NCBI GenBank assembly: GCA_900557655.1
Contig: USTX01000049.1
Coordinates: 1-5,770, forward strand
DNA length: 5,770 nucleotides
Source of the DNA: an uncultured Eubacteriales bacterium
GTDB lineage: Bacteria > Bacillota > Clostridia > Christensenellales > UBA1242
Direction: 5' to 3'
The translations under genes were made by a program, and so were the position numbers. Numbering within the stretch: the stretch's first letter is position 1; the number at the start of each line of letters is the position of its first letter. The notes under the pieces are model-generated. The model was not told where the DNA came from and did no database searches. It worked only from the letters and a program-made list of their open reading frames with translations. This document shows, in pieces, positions 1-5,138 of this stretch.

Positions 1-1
1 C

Positions 2-1234
2 GTTATGCCTCAAACAATCGAGGCGATTAAGTATATCAAAGACGCAAAAGTGCCAATGATTGTTGCGATTAATAAGATAGACACTGTTAACGCGAATGTT
101 GACCGAATTAAGCAAGAACTTGCCGAGCAAAATGTTATCCCCGAAGAATGGGGCGGCGACGCTATTATGGTTCCTATTTCGGCTAAAACTGGCGAAAATA
201 TTGACAAACTTTTAGAGATGATTTTGTTTGTAAGCGAATATCAAAACCTCCGCGCGAACCCAAATAAGCAAGCCAGCGGGTCTATTATCGAGGCGCGCCT
301 TGATAAGGGTATGGGGTCGGTTGCAACAGTGCTTGTGCAGAATGGTACGCTTCACGTTGGCGACTTTGTTTTGGCGGGTACATGTTCGGGCAAGGTACGC
401 GCTATGGTTGATGATAAAGGCGCACACATCAAGTCGGCTGGGCCATCAACGCCTGTGTCGATTTTAGGGCTTACGGGTGTGCCTAACGCGGGCGACTCAC
501 TTTACGCAGTAGACGAAAAACTTAGTAAACAAGTTGTTGCAGAGCGTATTGAAAAAGAGCGTATGGGGCTTATTAAAAAGGCTGACCTTTCGGTTGACTC
601 GCTTATGAACCGTATCGCAGACAGCAATTTTAAAGACTTTAACGTTATCATAAAAGGTGATGTTGCGGGCTCGGTTGAGGCGCTTAAAGAGACGCTTAGC
701 GCGATCGAAAACGAAGAGGTTAAAGTTCGTTGTATTCACGGCGGCGTTGGTGCCATTAATGAAAACGATGTTATGCTTGCCCAAGCGGCGCACGCGGTTA
801 TCATCGGCTTTAACGTTAAACCTGATTTTAAAGCGAAAATTCTTGCCGAGAAATACAAGGTAGACATTAAGTTTTATAAGATTATTTATGAGGCGATTGA
901 GTTTGTTACCGAGTCAATCGAGGCAATGAAGACGCCTAAGTTTGAAGAGGTCATAACGGGTCACGCCGAGGTAAGGCAGTTATTTAAGGCCAGCAAGGTT
1001 GGTATTATCGCCGGGTCGCATATGCTTGACGGTAAGATAACAAAACAAAGCAAGGTTCGCATTACGCGCAAAAACAAGCTTATCTTTGAGGGCAACGTTG
1101 CGACACTTCAACGTGAGAAAAATGAGGCAAAAGAGGTGCTTGCGGGCTTTGACTTTGGTGTTACCTTTGACGGATTTGGTGACATCGAAGTTGGCGATAT
1201 GATTGAAGCGTACAGCCTTGAAAAAATTAAATAG
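2..1234 (+). CDS. infB: Translation initiation factor IF-2, 3' part (5' end outside the window)
   Basis: IF-2 is the GTPase that brings initiator fMet-tRNA to the 30S subunit and promotes joining of the 50S subunit. The window starts inside the G domain, just after the G3 (DTPGH) motif. The first visible codons read VMPQT, which normally follows that motif. The G4 motif NKID is at about residues 23-26 of the visible part, counting from the ATG at position 5, and the G5-like [12 protein letters not shown] is at about 59-70. The beta-barrel domain II follows ([20 protein letters not shown]), then the C1 domain ([16 protein letters not shown]) and the fMet-tRNA-binding C2 domain near the end (VGDMIEAY). 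The ATG at position 5 is internal Met, not the start, and the reading frame is open to the window edge. About 410 residues are visible, so roughly 200-500 N-terminal residues, depending on lineage, lie upstream. The TAG stop is 11 nt before rbfA, and its bases run into the rbfA ribosome binding site, which indicates co-transcription. Confidence 0.98.
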   Translation, partial: VMPQTIEAIKYIKDAKVPMIVAINKIDTVNANVDRIKQELAEQNVIPEEWGGDAIMVPISAKTGENIDKLLEMILFVSEYQNLRANPNKQASGSIIEARLDKGMGSVATVLVQNGTLHVGDFVLAGTCSGKVRAMVDDKGAHIKSAGPSTPVSILGLTGVPNAGDSLYAVDEKLSKQVVAERIEKERMGLIKKADLSVDSLMNRIADSNFKDFNVIIKGDVAGSVEALKETLSAIENEEVKVRCIHGGVGAINENDVMLAQAAHAVIIGFNVKPDFKAKILAEKYKVDIKFYKIIYEAIEFVTESIEAMKTPKFEEVITGHAEVRQLFKASKVGIIAGSHMLDGKITKQSKVRITRKNKLIFEGNVATLQREKNEAKEVLAGFDFGVTFDGFGDIEVGDMIEAYSLEKIK

Positions 1235-1245
1235 GGGGACTAGTT

Positions 1246-1599
1246 ATGCCAAATAACGTAAGAATGCAAAAAATCAACAGTGAAATTCAAAAAAGTTTAA
1301 GCGAGATTATTTCAAACCTAAACAACCCCGAACTTGAAAACCTTATCATAAGCATAACGCGGGTTGACACATCTAATGATCTTTATGTGACACGCGCGTA
1401 CGTAAGCATACTTGGTGATAGCAATTCGCGAGAGCGTGTTATGGCGATTCTTAGCAATGCTAAGGGCTATATCCGCCGCGAATTGGCGCACAAGGTGCAG
1501 TTGCGCACCGTTCCTGACCTTGTGTTCGTTTTAGACGACAGCCAAGATTACAGCGCGAATATTAACAGGCTTTTGGATAAAATCAATAAGGGGAATTAA
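1246..1599 (+). CDS. rbfA: 30S ribosome-binding factor A (RbfA)
   Basis: RbfA is a small KH-like protein that binds immature 30S subunits and assists late processing and folding of the 16S rRNA 5' end. It is important for growth in the cold. The 117-residue length is normal for the family. Family signatures are visible: the N-terminal helix RMQKINSEIQKSLSEII; the central strand region ITRVDTSNDLYVTRAYVSI, corresponding to the usual V-x-V-S-x-D-L-x-x-A-x-V-Y-V-S; and the C-terminal LRTVPDLVFVLDDS followed by an I-x-x-L-L-D-K-I helix. The ATG is preceded by AGGGGGA at 1233-1239, giving an ordinary spacing, and there is no better start. It lies between infB and the DHH phosphoesterase gene, which follows with no intergenic base. 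This is the classic infB-rbfA arrangement, so expression is expected to be set by the operon promoter outside the window. Confidence 0.96.
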   Translation: MPNNVRMQKINSEIQKSLSEIISNLNNPELENLIISITRVDTSNDLYVTRAYVSILGDSNSRERVMAILSNAKGYIRRELAHKVQLRTVPDLVFVLDDSQDYSANINRLLDKINKGN

Positions 1600-2544
1600 A
1601 TGAACAATATTTTAAAAGCGATTGAAAGTGCAAAGAAGATTGTAATACTTTCTCATATCAATGTTGATGGGGATGGTGTGGGGTCGGCTCTTGCACTTTT
1701 CCATTTATGTAAGAAATTTAACAAGCAGGTTTGCGTTGCGATAGACAGTGCGCTGCCTACTCACATCACGTTTTTGGAAGACACGGCGCTGGTTAACAAA
1801 AACGTCGATTTTGACTGTGATCTTGTTATCTATACCGATTGCAATAACCCTGACCGCGTCGGCAGGCTTAAGTTTAAGGTAGGCAAGCACAAAAATAAAA
1901 TTAACATTGATCATCATTTTGACAACACGGAGTTTGGCCGTCTTAACCTTGTTAAAAAGGGGTATTCGTCGGCGTGCGAGGTGATTTATGACCTGTGCGC
2001 GGATAACGATATACAAATCGACGAGGCGATGGCAAGATGTATGCTTGTTGGCATTTTGACGGATACGGGCAACCTTAGTTATGACAGCGCTACTAGCGAC
2101 ACTTTTAGAAAGGTGGCAACGCTTTTAGACATCACGGGGCTTAGTATAGACAAGTTCACTCGGCCTCTTTTTGCAAGCGACTCGATTGAGGTGTTTAACC
2201 TTAAAAAACTGGCGTATGAAAAAATTGAGTTCAGCACTGACTTTTCAAAAGCGGTTATTGCGGTGTCGTTTGACGATATGAAAAAGGTCGGCGTTGATTT
2301 AAGTGAAACCAAGTCTATTATTGGCGTTGGGTTTGGGCTTGAACCTGTGCAAGTGTTGGTTGCTATCACAGAGGCCGAGCCGGGCGTGTGTTTCGTGTCT
2401 TTCAGGACGAAGGGCAGCATAGACGCGTGCAAAATGGCGTCAGCGTTTGGCGGTGGCGGGCATAAGAACGCATCGGGTTGCAGAATTTATGACAGCCTTG
2501 CTAACGTCGTCGCGTCTGTAAGAAAGGTAATTAAGTTTGACTAA
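1600..2544 (+). CDS. nrnA: DHH/DHHA1 phosphoesterase, NrnA-like (oligoribonuclease / pAp phosphatase)
   Basis: This is a 314-residue protein with the full set of DHH-family motifs. Motif I is SHINVDGDGVGSA at about 18-30 (H19, D23, D25), and an aspartate lies in YTDC (D80). The DHH triad is in IDHHFDN (D104, H105, H106), with a further aspartate in GILTDTGNL (D155). The C-terminal DHHA1 substrate-binding signature GGGGHKNASG is at about 284-293. The metal-binding set is therefore intact. Proteins of this layout in Bacillota (NrnA/YtqI type) use Mn2+ to degrade 2-5 nt RNAs and to dephosphorylate 3'-phosphoadenosine 5'-phosphate in the cytoplasm. The start ATG directly abuts the rbfA TAA, and AAGGGGAA upstream serves as the ribosome binding site. 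The position between rbfA and truB is common in clostridia and places RNA turnover beside ribosome maturation. The family is clear; the exact substrate (nanoRNA, pAp or a cyclic dinucleotide product such as pApA) is inferred. Confidence 0.92.
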   Translation: MNNILKAIESAKKIVILSHINVDGDGVGSALALFHLCKKFNKQVCVAIDSALPTHITFLEDTALVNKNVDFDCDLVIYTDCNNPDRVGRLKFKVGKHKNKINIDHHFDNTEFGRLNLVKKGYSSACEVIYDLCADNDIQIDEAMARCMLVGILTDTGNLSYDSATSDTFRKVATLLDITGLSIDKFTRPLFASDSIEVFNLKKLAYEKIEFSTDFSKAVIAVSFDDMKKVGVDLSETKSIIGVGFGLEPVQVLVAITEAEPGVCFVSFRTKGSIDACKMASAFGGGGHKNASGCRIYDSLANVVASVRKVIKFD

Positions 2545-2606
2545 TGCTGGCAGACAAACAAAAAGAATTGCAAAAAGTGGTGAAATTTGATGAAAGGCTT
2601 TTTTAA
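2544..2606 (+). other. 20-codon mini-ORF bridging nrnA and truB (possibly translated, unproven)
   Basis: An ATG overlaps the nrnA stop codon (TAATG) and opens 20 codons that end in TAA at 2604-2606, 17 nt inside truB in another frame. The peptide begins MLADKQKELQ and is charged, with no recognisable domain. It has no ribosome binding site of its own at a useful distance, so it would rely on re-initiation by ribosomes ending nrnA. It may simply be chance, or it may carry ribosomes to the truB start. It is listed because this is the only gap of notable size (45 nt) inside the operon. Confidence 0.15.
2579..2583 (+). promoter_or_regulatory. Ribosome binding site of truB (weak, decides the ATG start)
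   Basis: GGTGA lies 6 nt before the ATG at 2590. It is a partial match to the anti-Shine-Dalgarno sequence, but its spacing favours this ATG over the TTG directly before it at 2587. Confidence 0.5.
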
Positions 2607-3519
2607 TATCAACAAGCCGCGGGGGATGAACTCGACCAAGGTGGTGGCAATTATCAAGCGCCTTACGCACGAAAAGGTGGGGCATCTTGGCACGCTTGAC
2701 CCAGACGCGCACGGTGTTTTGCCCATCGCGGTTGGCAAAGCAACGCGGCTGTTTGACTTTTTTCTTAACAAAGACAAGGTGTATGAGGCGCGCGGGCGGT
2801 TCGGCGTTTTAACCGATACCCTTGATGAAAGCGGGCGCGTGGTTTTAATGAACGACGTTCTGCCAACGCGGGCGCAGTTAGAGGCAGTTTTACCGCTGTT
2901 TTGTGGTAAGCAAATGCAGATACCACCTGCTTTTTCGGCTAAGCAGGTAGATGGCGAGCGTGCATATGACAAGGCGCGCAGGGGTGAAGAGGTGACGCTA
3001 ACTCCGCGCGAAATTTGTGTTTACAGCCTTGAACTTTTAAGTTTTGAGGGTGACGAATTTGCGGTGCGCATTAACTGTTCAGCGGGCACCTATGTTCGGG
3101 CGCTTATCCGCGATATTGCTGAAAAACTGGGCGCCATTGCTACGACGATTGACATTTTCAGGACGCGTTCGGGGGCGTTTGACATAGCCTCGTCAATATC
3201 TATTGATAACATTTGTCATTGCGAGCGTAGCGTGGCAATCCCATCGTTAGAGGTCACTGCCCATAATTGTCATTGCGAGGAACAAAGTGACGTGGCAATC
3301 CCAACTTTGCGCCTTATTTCGATTGAAGACGCGCTTTCGGGGCAAGAAAAGGTGCGCCTAACCGAGCCACAGGTGAAAAACCTGTTATGTGGTCGCGGGC
3401 AAAGCATACCCTATAAAGACGCGAAAAATGTGCTGTTTTTAACGCCCGAAGGCGATACGTACGGCCTTGGTGACATTGAAAACGAGCAGATAAGGATCAC
3501 GGCATTTTTGTTAGATTAA
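2590..3519 (+). CDS. truB: tRNA pseudouridine(55) synthase TruB, with an in-frame repeat insertion
   Basis: TruB isomerises uridine 55 in the T-loop of nearly all tRNAs to pseudouridine and also helps tRNA folding. The product is 309 residues. The N-terminal GFFNINKPRGMNS matches the family. The catalytic aspartate is D37 in GHLGTLDPDAHGVLP. Further core motifs are GVLTDTLDESG (about 72-82), IPPAFSAKQVDGERAYDKAR (about 111-130) and CSAGTYVRALIRDI (about 163-176). A PUA-like C-terminal domain runs from about 240 to the end. Between the two domains, residues about 209-238 (CHCERSVAIP ... CHCEEQSDVAIP) are encoded by two copies of a dispersed DNA repeat. This stretch is not part of the family fold but keeps the frame open. 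The ATG at 2590 is chosen over the adjacent TTG because of spacing to GGTGA and because homologues begin MKGF/MNGF-like. The endonuclease gene follows at 11 nt. Activity is expected, because every core motif is intact and the insert is in a linker. Confidence 0.95.
   Translation: MKGFFNINKPRGMNSTKVVAIIKRLTHEKVGHLGTLDPDAHGVLPIAVGKATRLFDFFLNKDKVYEARGRFGVLTDTLDESGRVVLMNDVLPTRAQLEAVLPLFCGKQMQIPPAFSAKQVDGERAYDKARRGEEVTLTPREICVYSLELLSFEGDEFAVRINCSAGTYVRALIRDIAEKLGAIATTIDIFRTRSGAFDIASSISIDNICHCERSVAIPSLEVTAHNCHCEEQSDVAIPTLRLISIEDALSGQEKVRLTEPQVKNLLCGRGQSIPYKDAKNVLFLTPEGDTYGLGDIENEQIRITAFLLD
3213..3243 (+). repeat. Dispersed short repeat, copy 1 (CHCE...VAIP type), inside truB
   Basis: This 31-nt element opens with TTGTCATTGCGAG and closes with CGTGGCAATCCCA. 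The short inverted termini ATTGC (3218-3222) and GCAAT (3235-3239) could form a small hairpin. In the truB frame it reads CHCERSVAIP. Repeats with this core are recognised from the genomes of many unrelated bacteria as intergenic and sometimes coding insertions; that family assignment is from memory, not from a search. Its termini are shared with copy 2, which begins 54 nt downstream. Confidence 0.8.
3267..3303 (+). repeat. Dispersed short repeat, copy 2 (CHCE...VAIP type), inside truB
   Basis: This 37-nt element has the same ends as copy 1 (TTGTCATTGCGAG and CGTGGCAATCCCA). Its middle is 6 nt longer and different (GAACAAAGTGA region). The inverted termini ATTGC (3272-3276) and GCAAT (3295-3299) are preserved. 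It reads CHCEEQSDVAIP in the truB frame. The 6-nt length difference equals two codons, so neither copy shifts the frame. The 23 nt between the copies contain no stop in the truB frame. Confidence 0.8.
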
Positions 3520-3525
3520 AGGAGG
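3518..3525 (+). promoter_or_regulatory. Strong ribosome binding site overlapping the truB stop codon
   Basis: AAAGGAGG is the best Shine-Dalgarno match in the window. It shares two bases with the truB TAA and lies 5 nt before the ATG at 3531. The overlap means the next gene is likely read from the same transcript, with efficient independent initiation. Confidence 0.85.
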
Positions 3526-3530
3526 AAATT

Positions 3531-4379
3531 ATGATTGAATTTGGGCCAGCGGGCATGGACGAAATAATGGACGCGCAAAAAATGGACATATTTGCGGTGC
3601 CTGCGTACCTTAAAAAACTGGGGCTTAAAACGTTTGAGTACCCCCTAACGCACGGCACAAATCTTAACCTAGACAAAGCCAAACTGATTGGCGAGGCTTT
3701 TAAAAAAGAGGGCATAACGCTTAGTTGCCACGCGCCATATTATATTAATTTTGCGAACCCTGACCCTCTTGCGTTTGATAAAAACGTGGGCTACATTACC
3801 GCGTCGCTTAACATTTGCAGGGCGATGGGGGCAGACAGGCTTGTGTTTCATCCGGGCAGTTTAACGGGACAGCCGCGCGAGGTTGCGGTTAAAAATACCT
3901 ATGAAAGCATCCGCGAAATGGTCAAGATTTTAAACGAGCAGAACGCGCTTGACGGGCTGTATCTGTGCCCTGAAACGATGGGTAAACACGGCCAGATTGG
4001 CACGGTTGAAGAGGTAGCGCAGTTTGTAAGCATTGACGAGCACCTGATGCCAACCATTGATTTTGGCCATGTGAATGCCTTTACGCTTGGCGGACTTAAA
4101 ACTGAGGCCGACTTTGACCAGATTTTTGCTACCCTAAAACGCGTTTTGGGCGAGCGTGGCAGCGTTATTCACGGTCACTTTTCGCGTATTGAGTATGGCG
4201 CAAAAGGAGAGCTAAAACACATTAATTTTGACAGTCCCGAGCCGTTTGGGCCTGACTATCGCGCACTTATTCAGTCTTTAAAGCGCAACAATATAAGTGG
4301 GCGCATTGTGTGTGAGTCGCGCGGGCATCAGACGCTTGACGCCGCCACGATGAACAGTGAGTATCACAATATTTTTTAA
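3531..4379 (+). CDS. TIM-barrel AP endonuclease, endonuclease IV (Nfo) superfamily
   Basis: Endonuclease IV cuts DNA 5' to abasic sites in base-excision repair, using a three-metal (Zn) centre inside a TIM barrel. The 282-residue product matches the usual length of about 270-285. Likely metal ligands are visible in order: H67 (SCHAPYYIN), H107 (VFHPGS), E148 (CPETMGK), D177 and H180 (TIDFGH), H216 (GHFSRIEY), H230 and E262 (CES). The motif that is D-R-H in E. coli Nfo (D229-R-H231) reads L-K-H here (ELKH), so one aspartate ligand is missing. The opening FGPAG and the HFSRIEY segment resemble a clostridial/archaeal branch usually annotated as deoxyribonuclease IV or TIM-barrel protein, so the change may be typical of that branch rather than damage. 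The start follows AAAGGAGG. The gene appears to end the infB-truB transcript, although no clear terminator follows it. The fold is near certain. Abasic-site cleavage is likely but not proven, and a sugar-isomerase-type activity is the alternative. Confidence 0.88.
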   Translation: MIEFGPAGMDEIMDAQKMDIFAVPAYLKKLGLKTFEYPLTHGTNLNLDKAKLIGEAFKKEGITLSCHAPYYINFANPDPLAFDKNVGYITASLNICRAMGADRLVFHPGSLTGQPREVAVKNTYESIREMVKILNEQNALDGLYLCPETMGKHGQIGTVEEVAQFVSIDEHLMPTIDFGHVNAFTLGGLKTEADFDQIFATLKRVLGERGSVIHGHFSRIEYGAKGELKHINFDSPEPFGPDYRALIQSLKRNNISGRIVCESRGHQTLDAATMNSEYHNIF

Positions 4380-4396
4380 CTTTATTTGAAAAACAC

Positions 4397-4425
4397 TTTA
4401 ACTTTTTAAAACTTTATGGTATACT
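4397..4425 (+). promoter_or_regulatory. Predicted vegetative (sigma-A type) extended -10 promoter of efp
   Basis: TATACT at 4420-4425 is a 5/6 match to the -10 consensus, and it has the extended -10 TG one base upstream (4417-4418). A poor -35, TTTAAC (4397-4402), lies 17 nt upstream of the -10, as expected when an extended -10 compensates. Transcription should start near 4431-4432, giving a leader of about 33 nt before the efp ATG. A short inverted repeat (ATACT 4421-4425 / AGTAT 4431-4435) spans the -10 and the start point. The surrounding 85-nt gap is strongly AT-rich compared with the genes. Confidence 0.75.
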
Positions 4426-4454
4426 ATTAAAGTATCCTAAGCAAATTATTTATT

Positions 4455-4460
4455 GGAGGA
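4455..4460 (+). promoter_or_regulatory. Ribosome binding site of efp (decides the start)
   Basis: GGAGGA is followed by four T residues and the ATG at 4465. An in-frame TTG at 4453 would fall inside this ribosome binding site and add only four residues, so it is not a credible start. Confidence 0.85.
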
Positions 4461-4464
4461 TTTT

Positions 4465-5022
4465 ATGATCACAGCAGGAGATTTAAGAAAAGGCGTAACC
4501 TTTGAAATGGATGGCAAGATTTATATCGTTGTTGACTTTCTTCACGTTAAACCGGGTAAGGGCGCTGCGTTTGTTAGAACTAAGCTTAAAAACATTGTAA
4601 CTGGCCAGGTTATTGAAAGGACTTTTAACCCAGTTGAAAAGTTTGAAAAGGCGCACATTGAAAAGAAAGAGATGACGTATTTGTATCAAGATGCTGGCCT
4701 TTATTATTTTATGGACACCGAGACGTATGAGCAGGTTCCGCTTAATCATGACCAAGTTGAAGATGCGCTTCAATACATCACCGAAAATATGCAGGTGACC
4801 GTTCAGTTCTATAAGGGTGAGGCGTTCAGTGTTGAACCACCTAACTTTGTTGAACTTAACATTGTTGAATGTGAGCCAGGCATTCAGGGCGACACAAGCA
4901 AGGCGGGCAACAAACCAGCAACCCTTGAAACGGGTCTTGTTTTGCAAGTTCCACTTTTTGTTAACAATGGAGACCGCATTCGTATCGACACCCGCACTGG
5001 AACATATATGTCACGCGTGTAA
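4465..5022 (+). CDS. efp: Elongation factor P
   Basis: EF-P binds stalled ribosomes between the P and E sites and stimulates peptide bond formation at proline stretches. The 185-residue product has the normal length and three-domain layout. It has an N-terminal KOW-like domain ([20 protein letters not shown]), a central OB domain (about 65-125) and a C-terminal OB domain ending in [15 protein letters not shown], close to the family signature N-x-G-D-x-I-x-V-D-T-R-T-G-x-Y. The loop KPGKG at about 29-33 puts K32 at the tip that enters the peptidyl-transferase centre. This lysine is modified in some bacteria (for example to 5-aminopentanol in Bacillus subtilis), but no modifying enzyme is in this window. 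The gene has its own extended -10 promoter and an intrinsic terminator 19 nt after its stop, so it appears to be a single-gene unit. Its place directly before spoIIIAA is conserved in Bacillus and clostridia. Confidence 0.97.
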   Translation: MITAGDLRKGVTFEMDGKIYIVVDFLHVKPGKGAAFVRTKLKNIVTGQVIERTFNPVEKFEKAHIEKKEMTYLYQDAGLYYFMDTETYEQVPLNHDQVEDALQYITENMQVTVQFYKGEAFSVEPPNFVELNIVECEPGIQGDTSKAGNKPATLETGLVLQVPLFVNNGDRIRIDTRTGTYMSRV

Positions 5023-5040
5023 TTCGACAAGATTATTTTT

Positions 5041-5083
5041 AAATAGTCAAAACAATTTAAAAGTTGCTTTGGCTATTTTTTTT
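5041..5083 (+). terminator. Intrinsic (Rho-independent) terminator of efp
   Basis: AAATAGTCAAA (5041-5051) pairs with TTTGGCTATTT (5068-5078) in an 11-bp stem with one G-U pair. A further CAA/TTG pairing is possible inside the 16-nt loop. The right arm runs into eight consecutive T (5076-5083). The stem is AT-rich but long, and the T tract is ideal. It lies 18 nt after the efp stop and should separate efp from spoIIIAA. Confidence 0.85.
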
Positions 5084-5109
5084 GCGCGAATTTATTTATT
5101 AATTTGCGC
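5084..5109 (+). repeat. Inverted repeat (hairpin) directly after the efp terminator
   Basis: GCGCGAATT (5084-5092) and AATTTGCGC (5101-5109) form a 9-bp stem, with one G-U pair when read as + strand RNA and an 8-nt AT loop. It begins at the base after the terminator T tract. It has no T tract of its own, so it is not a second intrinsic terminator. It may be a protein-binding site or an RNA end-protecting structure, and it lies across the predicted spoIIIAA promoter. Confidence 0.55.
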
Positions 5110-5118
5110 GCATAAACT
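5088..5118 (+). promoter_or_regulatory. Possible sigma-E-type (sporulation, mother cell) promoter of spoIIIAA
   Basis: CATAAACT at 5111-5118 matches 7 of 8 positions of the Bacillus sigma-E -10 consensus (CATACAnT). GAATTTA at 5088-5094 matches about 5 of 7 of its -35 (GnATATT), with a 16-nt spacer. The spoIIIA operon is sigma-E dependent in Bacillus subtilis, and the efp terminator just upstream calls for a new promoter here. One weakness is that the implied transcription start (about 5125) falls at the ribosome binding site, leaving a very short leader. Confidence 0.35.
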
Positions 5119-5123
5119 TGGTC

Positions 5124-5131
5124 AAAGGGGG
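5124..5131 (+). promoter_or_regulatory. Ribosome binding site of spoIIIAA
   Basis: AAAGGGGG lies 7 nt before the ATG at 5139 and supports that codon as the start, consistent with the short N-terminal region of the product. Confidence 0.7.
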
Positions 5132-5138
5132 CGGCGCG

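Noticed and set aside
2587..2589. TTG as an alternative truB start
   Set aside because: It adds a single residue directly before an ATG that has better spacing to GGTGA and matches homologous N-termini.
2541..2972. Minus-strand open frame of 143 codons opposite truB
   Set aside because: It lies opposite the well-conserved truB coding region, has no recognisable domain and has no credible ribosome binding site. It is a shadow frame.
3213..3303. Two direct repeats separated by a 23-nt spacer, resembling a minimal CRISPR
   Set aside because: There are only two copies, of different length (31 and 37 nt). They lie inside an intact truB frame and no cas gene is nearby. They fit a dispersed repeat family instead.
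4371..4408. Possible terminator after the endonuclease gene (T run pairing with A run)
   Set aside because: Only A-T pairs form, there is no GC-containing stem, and no T tract follows it. The evidence is too weak to call.
4453..4455. TTG as an alternative efp start
   Set aside because: It overlaps the GGAGGA ribosome binding site. The ATG at 4465 gives the standard EF-P N-terminus.
4483..4947. Minus-strand open frame of 154 codons opposite efp
   Set aside because: It is fully antisense to efp, its composition is dictated by the efp codons, and no family features are seen.
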